From the NCBI RefSeq assembly GCF_000196115.1, contig NC_005027.1, positions 1,922,001 through 1,986,000 of the forward strand: a stretch of 64,000 nucleotides of DNA, given 5' to 3'. Origin of the DNA: Rhodopirellula baltica SH 1 (lineage in GTDB: Bacteria > Planctomycetota > Planctomycetia > Pirellulales > Pirellulaceae). Below are positions 55,722 through 64,000 of this stretch, one piece after another. The position numbers were made by a program, and so were the translations under genes. Below the pieces are notes generated by a model. It was not told the DNA's origin and ran no database searches. It saw only the letters and a list, made by a program, of their open reading frames with translations. Positions within the stretch are counted from its first letter, which is position 1; each line of letters starts with the position of its first letter.

Positions 55722-57134
55722 TCAAAACTGAAAGTACACAAACGGGCGGAATCCACGAGGGGCATACAACACCAATGCCCAAATCATCATGGCGGTCGCC
55801 ACGGGACTGAACCACCGATCTGCCGGCAAACGCATCCACCGACGCCCGTGAGTACGCCAAACCAGGTGATCGACAACCATGCACGCCAGTGCCAACAGCG
55901 GCAATGGTGGCAACCACAGAATCGCCCCGGCCACCGACCAAGTTTCGGTCCCCGGAAGGCCAAGCGGAGTCGTGCCGCCGAACATACCGCGATAGACGAC
56001 CATCGCGTTCTCAAACGATGTCGCGCGGAACAGAACCCAACCGAACAGAACAACGCTCATCGTTGCCAGCCATCCGCCAACGCGAGGCAATCGCACGCGA
56101 CTACATCGGGCCACGACAAGCGCGATCCCGTGCCAAACGCCCCAACTCACAAAGGTCAGCGCAGCACCGTGCCAAAGTCCGCCGAGCGTCATGGTGATCA
56201 TCAAATTCCGATTGGTGCTCCAGGCCGTGCCGCGGGAGCCACCCAATGGAATGAAAAGGTAGTCACGCAACCACGTTGACAATGTGATGTGCCAGCGTCG
56301 CCAAAATTCGCTGATCGAAGTGGATAGGTACGGATGCCGAAAATTGACCGGAAACCGATACCCAAGCATCTTCGCGATCCCGATCGCCATGTCGCTGTAG
56401 CCGGAAAAGTCATAGTAGATTTGTCCGGCATAGGCCAAAACGGCAAGCCAAACCGTTGCTGGATGATAGAGCTCCGGTCCTGCGAAAACGCCATCGACCA
56501 AGTCTGCTAAGTGATCGGCAATCAAGACCTTCTTCACCGCACCTCGAAGCAACTGCTGGGCTCCGTTGTACATCCGCTTGGAGTTCCAATTCGGAGTCAC
56601 CGCCAATTGCGGCAACAAATGCGACGCACGAACGATCGGCCCAGCCACTAATTGCGGGAAGAACGAAACGTACAGCGAGAAATCAAGCAGGCTGCTCGTT
56701 GGCTTCATTTTTCGACGATACACATCGATCGTGTAGCTGAGCGTCTGAAACGTGAAGAACGAAATCCCAACCGGCAAAACGATGGGCAGCGTTGAGGAAT
56801 TCAACCCAATCGCTCGCACCAACGGTTCGGCGGTTTCCAAGAAGAAGTTGAAGTACTTGAAAATGCCCAGCATGCCGAGGTTCACGGTCAGGCTGCACAA
56901 CAGCCAACGCTTGCGAGTCGTTTGATTGTCACTCGCCGCAATCTTCTTTGCGACGACAAAGTCCACCGCCGTCGACAGCAACAACAATCCGCAGAAGCGA
57001 AAGTCCCAGTACGCGTAGAAGTAGTAGCTGGCCAGCAATAAAAACGCGTTGCGTCCCACGCGTCCTCGAAGCATCCACGCGATCGACACGACGCATAACA
57101 AGAAGTACAGAAATTCCAATTGCGTGAAGTTCAC
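55722..57134 (-). CDS. MBOAT-family O-acyltransferase (AlgI-like)
   Basis: A 470-residue inner-membrane protein with about 10 helices. The MBOAT signatures are FFTFQTLSYTIDVYRR, the SEFWRRWHITLSTWLRDYLF segment and the catalytic His in MTLGGLWHGAALTF. AlgI and its relatives move acyl groups across the membrane to a periplasmic partner that O-acetylates alginate or other polymers. The SGNH protein encoded just upstream overlaps its start by 4 bases and is that partner (AlgJ/AlgX-like). The operon is psd-pssA-SGNH-MBOAT. The acceptor polymer is unknown. Confidence 0.92.
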   Translation of the reverse strand: MNFTQLEFLYFLLCVVSIAWMLRGRVGRNAFLLLASYYFYAYWDFRFCGLLLLSTAVDFVVAKKIAASDNQTTRKRWLLCSLTVNLGMLGIFKYFNFFLETAEPLVRAIGLNSSTLPIVLPVGISFFTFQTLSYTIDVYRRKMKPTSSLLDFSLYVSFFPQLVAGPIVRASHLLPQLAVTPNWNSKRMYNGAQQLLRGAVKKVLIADHLADLVDGVFAGPELYHPATVWLAVLAYAGQIYYDFSGYSDMAIGIAKMLGYRFPVNFRHPYLSTSISEFWRRWHITLSTWLRDYLFIPLGGSRGTAWSTNRNLMITMTLGGLWHGAALTFVSWGVWHGIALVVARCSRVRLPRVGGWLATMSVVLFGWVLFRATSFENAMVVYRGMFGGTTPLGLPGTETWSVAGAILWLPPLPLLALACMVVDHLVWRTHGRRWMRLPADRWFSPVATAMMIWALVLYAPRGFRPFVYFQF

Positions 57135-58195
57135 TCGGCCACTCCGAGAGCTTCATGCCAGTGCTTCGCAACCTCAGTGGCAATCAATTGGTAGCCGACC
57201 GCGTTGAGGTGCCCATTTCCAAAACGTCCATTGTGAAAACCATGTGGATAAACGCCGCGCGCAACCGAATTACGAAATGCGCCACGACAATCGATGACTT
57301 TCGTCGACGTCCCATCCGCATTTCGCTGGACAACGTTCCATAGATAAGTGTCCGGATCCTCCACACGAAGCTGCCCGTCCATGATCAATGGGCAACGAGG
57401 CGCATAGACGACCCAAATGGGCTTCGTTGCCGCCGCGCTGATCGCGTTCAGGTTGTCGACGATCCGGCGTTCCGCTGCGACTCGATCCGATTTTTCTTGA
57501 ACTGCTAGCTGGGTCGGAGATAGATACTTGGGAACTGGTCCAACACCAAACCTCAGTCGACGACGCTCCATCGTTTGCGGGTCAAGCAACAAGTTGCGTC
57601 CGGCGTGAATTGCAAAATCCGGTACCCAGTTCGCCACCCTGTTTGTGGCGGCGAGGTTCGTTAGATCGGCCGAGGTCTGATGGCTTGGTTTTTCAACCGT
57701 CCCCATAAAGTCAACCATTTCACAAATCAAGAAGACGTGCCCACTGACGTCCAGCTCTTGTTCAACCAACGGCATCTGGTGTCTCCAAGAGCCAGCATCA
57801 TCACCGCTGCTGGCCATCGGAAGAACGTGCACTTTCACGCCGCGTTGTTCACCATTCGAGGCCAAGTCACCAAGCGAATTTTCGAGCTGACGCCACAATT
57901 TGTCGGCGTCAGCGACACTCACGCCTTCCGCTTGCGAATCACCCCAAAGTGCGAGCATCTTGATTCGTGAATCACCGGTCTGTGGCAGGTTGATCCTGCC
58001 CATCATCCCGTGAGGCCCAACCGAAGTGGTCGCATAACCTTCCGCTCGCCATCGATAGGTTTGGCCTGGCGAGAGCACCACACGTTGCCGAACGTCATCG
58101 AACGTGCGTGGCACATAGCTGCGCACAAACCATGGCGATGTCGCTGCGATGATCAGGGTGCCCAACGACAGACCGATCAACCAGCGAACGATCAT
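57131..58195 (-). CDS. Membrane-anchored SGNH acyltransferase partner (AlgJ/AlgX-like)
   Basis: A 354-residue protein with one N-terminal helix (WLIGLSLGTLIIAATSPWFV) and a periplasmic domain. The SGNH hydrolase block I is ALWGDSQAEGVS with the nucleophile Ser at about residue 78. The last block is NGHLNAVGYQLIA with the catalytic His. This suits an acyl acceptor/transfer protein working with the MBOAT protein encoded downstream. ATG 58195 overlaps the pssA stop by 4 bases, so the long upstream open frame to 58501 is rejected. The polymer it acylates is not known. Confidence 0.85.
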   Translation of the reverse strand: MIVRWLIGLSLGTLIIAATSPWFVRSYVPRTFDDVRQRVVLSPGQTYRWRAEGYATTSVGPHGMMGRINLPQTGDSRIKMLALWGDSQAEGVSVADADKLWRQLENSLGDLASNGEQRGVKVHVLPMASSGDDAGSWRHQMPLVEQELDVSGHVFLICEMVDFMGTVEKPSHQTSADLTNLAATNRVANWVPDFAIHAGRNLLLDPQTMERRRLRFGVGPVPKYLSPTQLAVQEKSDRVAAERRIVDNLNAISAAATKPIWVVYAPRCPLIMDGQLRVEDPDTYLWNVVQRNADGTSTKVIDCRGAFRNSVARGVYPHGFHNGRFGNGHLNAVGYQLIATEVAKHWHEALGVAE

Positions 58196-59133
58196 CCGCC
58201 TTCTACCGACGAAGTCGACGTTGCGGGTTTCGAGTTGCGTTGCAGCAACGATCGGATTGGCGACATGAATGCGAAGTAGCAAAACACAACTGGAAGAGCG
58301 ACCCAGTGCAGCAGGAACAAACCCACCACCGCAAACAAAGCTTGTCCGATCTGGTGCGGTGCTCGCCGTCCACGCACCAATTGTGCGAACACGTGAGGGT
58401 ACTCGTATCGCGACACCATCAAAAACGCCAGCACCAAAGCCAGGGTCGGAATCACATAGTGCGACGCATCGAGAGCGAGGCCGGCCATCGAATGAATCCA
58501 TTCGGGATAGGCTTCGCCGACCGAGAAGTCGGCCAGGTCCGGAATCGCAATCGCAAACGCTGCGATCGTTCCTGCGGCGGCCGGCGATGGCAAACCTTCA
58601 AAGCCTTCGTGGTCGTCATCCTCTGGCGTTTCAACATTGAAACGAGCCAAGCGGATCAGAACGCAAAGCGCGAACAAAACGCCGATGCCCCAAGTCAAAC
58701 GCTGCAACAACACATCGCTGATCCGCCAAACGATCACCGCGGGTGCAACCCCGAACGTGACCGCATCGCACAACGAATCCAGCTCCGCGCCGAACCGGCT
58801 CGCTTGACCGGTCAACCGAGCCGCTGATCCATCCAGGGCATCAAACAACATGCCGCCAAAGATCAACAAACCAGCGGCAAACAACTTCGACTCGGGCGTC
58901 CAATCCAGCGACTCTGTGCTGACAGCGATCGCGATCGCAGCCAGACCGCAGACGCCATTTCCGAGGGTCAACAAAGTTGGCAACACGGCCAGCGTCAAAC
59001 GTCGCTTCTTACCACGGCGGCGTCGGCGACCAAATTTCGAGCGTTCAGCGACTCCGTCCTCTTGGATGAGGTCCGATTCGTCATCGACGCTGTCGTCGTC
59101 CTGGATTGGCAATCTTGGTTTCAGTTCGCTCAT
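58192..59133 (-). CDS. pssA: CDP-diacylglycerol-serine O-phosphatidyltransferase
   Basis: A 313-residue membrane enzyme of the CDP-alcohol phosphatidyltransferase family. The signature DGSAARLTGQASRFGAELDS, then CDAVTFG, gives the DG-x2-AR-x8-G-x3-D-x3-D motif. It makes phosphatidylserine from CDP-diacylglycerol and serine, the substrate of Psd. ATG 59133 is supported by AAGG about 9 bases upstream; the upstream ATG at 59181 would overlap psd. The N-terminal 45 residues are charged and probably disordered, longer than usual. It overlaps the SGNH gene by 4 bases and is 5 bases downstream of psd. Confidence 0.93.
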   Translation of the reverse strand: MSELKPRLPIQDDDSVDDESDLIQEDGVAERSKFGRRRRRGKKRRLTLAVLPTLLTLGNGVCGLAAIAIAVSTESLDWTPESKLFAAGLLIFGGMLFDALDGSAARLTGQASRFGAELDSLCDAVTFGVAPAVIVWRISDVLLQRLTWGIGVLFALCVLIRLARFNVETPEDDDHEGFEGLPSPAAAGTIAAFAIAIPDLADFSVGEAYPEWIHSMAGLALDASHYVIPTLALVLAFLMVSRYEYPHVFAQLVRGRRAPHQIGQALFAVVGLFLLHWVALPVVFCYFAFMSPIRSLLQRNSKPATSTSSVEGG

Positions 59134-59138
59134 TTCGA

Positions 59139-60134
59139 TCAACCTTGTTGATAGCGGGCGAACACCGTCGAGCCGGCACACACCTTTTCACCGACTTGTG
59201 CCACGATCTCGAGGGCTTCGTCGCGAGGAATCACCAACTCGGTTCGCGATCCCAGTTTAATCATTCCGAACATTTCTCCGCGCTGTAAAACGTCGCCCAC
59301 GCGAGCCCAGCAAACAATTCTTCTCGCGAATTGGCCGGTGATCTGCCGAATCCGGACGATTCGGCCTCCGATTTCCGGACATTCCAATTCGACGTCAATG
59401 TTTTCGTTTTCTTTGGTCGATTCGGAACGCAGCGCATTAAGAAATTTGCCCGGACGATAACGAACCCGGACGACTCGGCCGGGCATCGCAATCCGGTTGG
59501 CGTGCACATTGAAAACCGACAAAAAGATTCCAAACCGGACAGCGGCCCCGATGATCGGATCATCGACTTCAACGATCTCGACCAACTTTCCATCCGCGGG
59601 TGAGACAACGGTGCCGATCGTTTCCGGCACTTTGCGACGCGGATTGCGGAAGAACCAAGCCACCAATGCGGCAACCAAAACGAACGGAACGGCCAGGGGC
59701 CACCAGAACCACCCGGCGATGACCGCCAGGACGAGCGAGACCAGTGTCATGATGATCAGTTCGGCCAACCCAACCCGCACAAACGGAAGTGATTCTCGCC
59801 ACAGGAACGGGTCGTCGGCGTCAGCCCACCAATAACTGTCTTGATTGCGATAGTATTTCATGTCTCGCGAATCGACCGGCTCGAACGGCAACTCGCCACG
59901 ATGGCCTTGGCGACGATCCCGCATTTTCGCCACGTACTTGGGTCGAACCGCGTTCAACCAAGCTCGCCGAAACCTCCCCCACGCCAACTCAATTGTCATC
60001 ACCACTCCACCACCGGGCTGAATCGATTTCAGCGCTGGGTCCATGGCTGGCTCTTCCAACATCGCCGCATCAGAAGACGGCGGGATTGGATCGTTGAGCG
60101 GGACGGAAGCGTTGGAGGACAAATAGCTGGCCAT
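59139..60134 (-). CDS. psd: Phosphatidylserine decarboxylase
   Basis: A 331-residue protein. The C-terminal half holds the PS decarboxylase domain: VVSPADGKLVEIVEV, the FLSVFNVHANRIAMPGRV segment, and the self-cleavage site GMIKLGSRTEL, where the Ser of GS becomes the pyruvoyl group. The N-terminal 100 residues are a poorly conserved extension, followed by two helices (about 120-165). It converts phosphatidylserine to phosphatidylethanolamine in the inner membrane. It is first in the operon with pssA. nadB lies divergently 124 bases away. Confidence 0.94.
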   Translation of the reverse strand: MASYLSSNASVPLNDPIPPSSDAAMLEEPAMDPALKSIQPGGGVVMTIELAWGRFRRAWLNAVRPKYVAKMRDRRQGHRGELPFEPVDSRDMKYYRNQDSYWWADADDPFLWRESLPFVRVGLAELIIMTLVSLVLAVIAGWFWWPLAVPFVLVAALVAWFFRNPRRKVPETIGTVVSPADGKLVEIVEVDDPIIGAAVRFGIFLSVFNVHANRIAMPGRVVRVRYRPGKFLNALRSESTKENENIDVELECPEIGGRIVRIRQITGQFARRIVCWARVGDVLQRGEMFGMIKLGSRTELVIPRDEALEIVAQVGEKVCAGSTVFARYQQG

Positions 60135-60258
60135 GAATTCAATATGAAAGCCAAAAACGACGGCTTGGCAGGGGGCCGGTCAGCGTGAAGCGTACTGGTT
60201 ACACTGTGAAATTGTCGAGAACACTCGCACTCGAATTTGTTACCCCGTTGGATGGACG

Positions 60259-61941
60259 ATGATCACACCCCGGTATCTTTTGCCGTTTGATTCGCGAAGA
60301 GCCCTTCATCGTTTCACAGACGTCCTGGTCATTGGCGGTGGTTTGGCGGGTTTGCGAGCGGCCAACGCGGTGGAACCGAACCTGTCTGTTTTGGTTGTGA
60401 CCAAAGACGAGCTTCGTGAGTCCAACAGCAACTACGCACAAGGCGGCATCGCCGGCGTCTTGGATCCCCAAGATTGTTTTGACGATCATATCCGAGACAC
60501 ATTGATTGCGGGTGGCAACCTTTGTGATCCGGCCGTCGTCGCGAGGGTCATTCACGAAGGCCCGCGTCGGATCGAAGAACTGATCCACTGGGGCACCCAG
60601 TTTGACAAAAGCGAAGGTGAACTCGCTCTCGGACGAGAAGGCGGGCACAGCCACGAACGCATTGTTCATGCCATGGGCGATGCGACTGGACGCGAAGTGA
60701 TGCGAGCCGTGATCGCACGTTCACGCGAAGCCGCCAACATCGACATCTGGGAAAACGCATTCACAGTCGATTTGCTCAGCCAAGAAGGGCGTTGCCACGG
60801 TGCGATTGTCGTCACCAGCGATGGACGCCCGACAATGGTGTGGGCCAAAGAAACGATTCTTTGCACCGGTGGCGTGGGCCAGGTTTATCGCGAATCGACC
60901 AATCCGCCAGTCGCAACCGGTGACGGAACCTCGCTGGCTTATCGAGCCGGCGTTGAACTGAGAGACATGGAGTTCATTCAGTTCCATCCCACCGTTTTGT
61001 ATATCGCCGGATCGTCCCGTTCATTGATCACCGAAGCCGTCCGTGGCGACGGAGCTTACCTTCGTGATGCGACCGGTCATCGCTTCATGCCCGACTACGA
61101 TTCTCGCGGTGAACTCGCGCCCCGAGATATCGTCAGTCAATCGATCGTCAATCAAATGAACGAGACCGCACATCCGTGTGTGTACTTGGACTTATCCCAC
61201 CTCAACGCTGAACACGTGCGAGCTCGCTTCCCTGGCATCGCAGAGACTTGCGGCAAGTTCGGGTTGGATATCGCCACCGATCGCATCCCGGTTCGTCCGG
61301 GAGCTCACTACATGATCGGCGGCGTTCGGGTCGATATGTTGGGACGAACCAGTCTCCCTGGATTGTGGGCGGCGGGCGAAGCGACCAGCTCTGGACTGCA
61401 CGGCGCCAATCGATTGGCCAGTAACAGCTTGCTCGAAGGTTTGGTCTATGGTGCCCACGCCGGAGAAGCGGCCAGCCGTTCCGCCGCGGAAGGCCCACAT
61501 AAAATGGTTGCGCGCCGCATCCAACACGCAGACCACACGCTCAACGAATCGTTCGATGTCGCCGACGTCCGTGTGTCGTTGAAAAGTCTGATGGGTCGAT
61601 TGGTAGGCGTTCAAAGAGATGCCGAGGGGCTACGCCAAGCCGACGGGCAAATTCGATCGTTGGCCGCTTACGTGATGCGACACCAATTCAACAGCGTCGA
61701 AGGTTGGGAACTTCAGAATCTATTGCTGACCGCCCACTGCATGGCCTCATCGGCACTGGCACGGACCGAATCTCGCGGCGTGCATCTTCGCAGCGATTAC
61801 CCCGAACCGGACGACGAGAATTGGCGTTGCCACCTCAGCGTTCAAGTCGACGTTGATGGTGGCATGCCACGAAAAGGCGAACCAATGACGTCTCCCGTGA
61901 TCACGCGTGAATCAACGCAGACGAACTCGACGGTCGATTGA
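60259..61941 (+). CDS. nadB: L-aspartate oxidase
   Basis: A 560-residue flavoprotein that oxidises L-aspartate to iminoaspartate, the first step of de novo NAD synthesis. FAD motif VLVIGGGLAGLRAANAV (about 22-38), SNYAQGGIAGVLD, the REGGHSHERIVH segment and EFIQFHPT are all family signatures. The C-terminal Arg-rich end (SRGVHLRSDYPEPDD) is also typical. ATG 60259 gives a normal start. nadA and nadC are not in the window. It converges on the porin gene. Confidence 0.96.
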   Translation: MITPRYLLPFDSRRALHRFTDVLVIGGGLAGLRAANAVEPNLSVLVVTKDELRESNSNYAQGGIAGVLDPQDCFDDHIRDTLIAGGNLCDPAVVARVIHEGPRRIEELIHWGTQFDKSEGELALGREGGHSHERIVHAMGDATGREVMRAVIARSREAANIDIWENAFTVDLLSQEGRCHGAIVVTSDGRPTMVWAKETILCTGGVGQVYRESTNPPVATGDGTSLAYRAGVELRDMEFIQFHPTVLYIAGSSRSLITEAVRGDGAYLRDATGHRFMPDYDSRGELAPRDIVSQSIVNQMNETAHPCVYLDLSHLNAEHVRARFPGIAETCGKFGLDIATDRIPVRPGAHYMIGGVRVDMLGRTSLPGLWAAGEATSSGLHGANRLASNSLLEGLVYGAHAGEAASRSAAEGPHKMVARRIQHADHTLNESFDVADVRVSLKSLMGRLVGVQRDAEGLRQADGQIRSLAAYVMRHQFNSVEGWELQNLLLTAHCMASSALARTESRGVHLRSDYPEPDDENWRCHLSVQVDVDGGMPRKGEPMTSPVITRESTQTNSTVD

Positions 61942-62010
61942 ACCGATCCGACTTTGCGATCGACTCTCTCGATCGCCCCGCAAGAGTTTGAGTCGTCATC
62001 CAATCTCACC

Positions 62011-63525
62011 CTAAAAATCGAGGTGAGCTCGCATGGCAAAGATGCTGGCGTCACTGTCGCCATTGACCGGGCTGTCCAACATCGCGTGGATGTAGTTCAG
62101 TTGGAACTTGGTGTGTGGGTTCCAGTGCCAATTGACTCCTGCCGTGATGTCGCTCAAACGACCGCCTTGCACGTTTGCATCGTTGAAGTCGAGATAGGAA
62201 TAGCGAACGGCCAATTCCCACGCCCCGATGCCGCCATCTTTGTCGACGCTGCAGTTCGGCACCACGTCGCCGAAGACTCCGTTCTTCTTGTCATACGAAC
62301 GTTGTTCGCCAGTCAGAAAATAGCCAGCGTAGGCATAGGCTCCAGGCAGTGCGACGGTTGGACCGCCGATCTGATCCACCACGCTGACCAGATATTCCGA
62401 TTGGGCGTAGAAGGATCCCGCCGACGCTGCGAGTTCCGCACCAAACAAATTGGTGTGCTCCGCGTCGATGATTCCGGTATCAACGAAGAAGGGTGTGTTC
62501 ACGGCCACGGCGGCAGGGACTCCGCCACCGGTTTCGCTGACAAACACTTCGGGCTGGCTTCGATATTGTAACAAATCGTTTGAAGGATCGATGAAGCTGT
62601 AAGCTCCACCGACGTGAAAACGAACGTTGCCAGGTTCGCGATCGACCAGCAACCCAGTCACACGGGCGGCGGTTCCGTAACCACCGTTCTCGCCGACACT
62701 GCCCCCATACACATCGGTTGGGAAACGGAATCCGCTGACCGCCCAAGTCATCAAGTCATCCGACGCGGTTCCATAGGCAACCGCCCCCACCTGACGGAAT
62801 GGGATCAAGGCAAATGGCAACGAACGTTCCAAGAACGTCAGTTCTTTCACACTGGTCAATCCTTCCATTCCGATCGGTTGACGAAATTGGCCAACCCGCA
62901 GATTGACATCGCCGATCACATCTTCCATGTCGACCCAAACGTCCATGAAACTGGGACGGCCAGGGAAGCCAAAGTCCATCTCGAGCGAATAAGCAACGTT
63001 GTCCCAAACGTTGCCAACCGCGGCCAATCGAGCTCGTCGAAAGTCTGAACCATCTTCCGCGCCGCCCACTGCCGCGATGTTTCGTTCGCTTTGATGGAAC
63101 CAGGCTGTGTCGGCTTGGAAGAAGCCGGTCAGCCGCACGGTGGGAAACTTGCTCACCTCAGGAGGACTGCAAGCCATTGCAGGAGACTCCTCTGGATAAA
63201 CGTAGATCGGCTCTTGGGAGATTTTGGACGCTTGTTTCAGCTCATCGATCTGAGCCTGCAACCGAGCCAGTTCCAATGCGACTTCATCCGACGCATCACC
63301 CGCGGCGTTTGCATCCAAGGATCTCTCTGAAAAGGGGACTCCCAACTCAGTGGCGGTGGTCGGCTGGCTCGTGATCCCGCTTCCCAAGACCATGTCTTCC
63401 TGCGCGCTGGCTACCGTCGCCTGAGCGCCGCACAACGCCCCCATGATCACGACAATTTGCAGAGTGAAATCGCGGAATGCCATTTCATTTTTCCCGCCTG
63501 TTTTTCCGATCGCTTGCTTTGTCAT
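62011..63525 (-). CDS. Outer-membrane porin (phosphate-selective type)
   Basis: A 504-residue protein. A signal peptide (MAFRDFTLQIVVIMGALCGAQATVASAQ within the first 42 residues) is followed by an N-terminal coiled coil (ELARLQAQIDELKQAS) as in OprP/OprO-like porins. The rest is a beta barrel with the RLTGFFQADTAWF start and a terminal Phe (MRAHLDF). It would allow anion or phosphate uptake through the outer membrane. ATG 63525 is supported by AGGTGG upstream; a second ATG at 63483 is possible. Divergent from the last gene across 232 bases. Confidence 0.85.
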   Translation of the reverse strand: MTKQAIGKTGGKNEMAFRDFTLQIVVIMGALCGAQATVASAQEDMVLGSGITSQPTTATELGVPFSERSLDANAAGDASDEVALELARLQAQIDELKQASKISQEPIYVYPEESPAMACSPPEVSKFPTVRLTGFFQADTAWFHQSERNIAAVGGAEDGSDFRRARLAAVGNVWDNVAYSLEMDFGFPGRPSFMDVWVDMEDVIGDVNLRVGQFRQPIGMEGLTSVKELTFLERSLPFALIPFRQVGAVAYGTASDDLMTWAVSGFRFPTDVYGGSVGENGGYGTAARVTGLLVDREPGNVRFHVGGAYSFIDPSNDLLQYRSQPEVFVSETGGGVPAAVAVNTPFFVDTGIIDAEHTNLFGAELAASAGSFYAQSEYLVSVVDQIGGPTVALPGAYAYAGYFLTGEQRSYDKKNGVFGDVVPNCSVDKDGGIGAWELAVRYSYLDFNDANVQGGRLSDITAGVNWHWNPHTKFQLNYIHAMLDSPVNGDSDASIFAMRAHLDF

Positions 63526-63757
63526 CCATCCACCTTTGATTGGAAGTCGCTTCTTTCGATGCAAGCCTTGTGTCCCGGATGACCGTTCCACAAGGTTTGA
63601 TGCTTCGTTTCGCTCCGATGATCAAAGTCGACATGACCACCACTCGGATGTAGACCGCCGCGTCGAACCGTTACAATCGGAACAAACACACCTCCCCGGT
63701 GGCGGTCTCTCCCTCCTTCGCCGCCGATTCCCTGCCCCACGAAATCCCCTCCTTCGA

Positions 63758-64000
63758 ATGAATTTGTTCTCCGATTGGTTTGCTCGCCAAAGCAAATGTT
63801 TCACGCCCTTGGTTCGTGACGTGCTGCCAATTTTGGTTTGCTTGGCTTTGAGTCCCCTATTCACTTCGCTCGCGGCTTCCCAATCCCCAACCGACGTCGA
63901 GCCGCGAACGATTTCGTTTTCCAACGAGCAAGTTCAGCTCAAACACCTGGAGATGGAACAGGCAGACGACGCCATCGCGTTCCGAACCAACGGCAATGAT
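63758..64000 (+). CDS. Start of a secreted protein, truncated by window end
   Basis: The frame is open from ATG 63758 to the end of the window. The first 81 residues include one hydrophobic segment (LPILVCLALSPLFTSLAAS) that looks like a signal peptide or anchor after a polar N-terminus. The start of the mature part, about 35 residues, has no known domain. Too little is visible to give a function. It is divergent from the porin gene. Confidence 0.5.
   Translation, partial: MNLFSDWFARQSKCFTPLVRDVLPILVCLALSPLFTSLAASQSPTDVEPRTISFSNEQVQLKHLEMEQADDAIAFRTNGND

Noticed and set aside
1-64000. CRISPR arrays, tRNA or rRNA genes, insertion sequences, prophage
   Set aside because: No regular spaced repeats, cloverleaf folds, transposase or phage genes were found by reading both strands; a dedicated scan could still find a missed tRNA.

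Overview
The window looks like chromosome from a marine planctomycete of the Rhodopirellula/Pirellulaceae type. The evidence is a planctomycete-specific pair of secreted proteins (PSCyt1/DUF1549/DUF1553 with LamG, followed by a Tat-exported DUF1501 protein), a secreted sulfatase, many long single-gene units with weak or absent Shine-Dalgarno sites, and a moderate and even base composition. The genus is inferred from the overall pattern and not from a marker gene. I see no rRNA, tRNA, CRISPR array, insertion sequence or prophage, so this is mostly core chromosome with accessory catabolic and envelope loci.

Layout. 1-7 kb: the end of a nitrilase-family hydrolase, a small outer-membrane protein, a ketosynthase-like protein lacking its catalytic cysteine, an OsmC protein, an MFS transporter and a group 2-like sigma-70 factor. 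7-11 kb: a DevBCA-like ABC exporter whose ATPase carries a cyclic-nucleotide-binding-like tail. 11-18 kb: UDP-xylose synthase, panC, a DUF151 nuclease-family protein, flagellin with a large insert, a FliS-like chaperone and a UDP-sugar 4-epimerase. 18-24 kb: a sulfatase, a nested-palindrome repeat, a small zinc-ribbon protein and glpK-glpD. 24-31 kb: a DUF1593 protein divergent from a catabolic cluster (isopropylmalate/tartrate-dehydrogenase-like enzyme, MFS permease, Gfo/Idh oxidoreductase, cyclase, DUF1537 acid-sugar kinase, VOC protein).

31-42 kb: a HELGH membrane protein, an NlpC/P60-like protein, a CHASE/PAS histidine kinase with a stand-alone receiver, a three-gene ABC-2 export unit and a second histidine kinase. 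42-47 kb: a 1412-residue membrane protein with an FtsK/SpoIIIE ATPase core flanked by two degenerate ATPase-like regions (a layout recalling EccC/EssC of type VII secretion), followed by a small Cys-rich protein. 47-55 kb: the PSCyt/DUF1501 pair, a membrane-anchored hypothetical, an NHL-repeat protein and a 3-hydroxyisobutyrate-dehydrogenase-family enzyme. 55-60 kb: a compact minus-strand unit psd-pssA-SGNH-MBOAT making phosphatidylethanolamine and probably O-acylating an envelope polymer. 60-64 kb: nadB, a phosphate-selective-type porin and the start of a secreted protein.

How the genes work together. The acid-sugar cluster is predicted to import a sugar acid, oxidise it, phosphorylate it with the DUF1537 kinase and oxidatively decarboxylate it. 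glpK-glpD would also feed dihydroxyacetone phosphate. The sugar epimerases around the flagellin could supply glycan precursors. The lipid/acyltransferase unit and the ABC exporters belong to envelope construction. The best candidates for unusual biology are the FtsK-like protein with its partner, the DUF1537 cluster with an IPMDH-like enzyme in the position usually held by PdxA2, the Cys-less ketosynthase homologue and the ABC ATPase-cNMP fusion.
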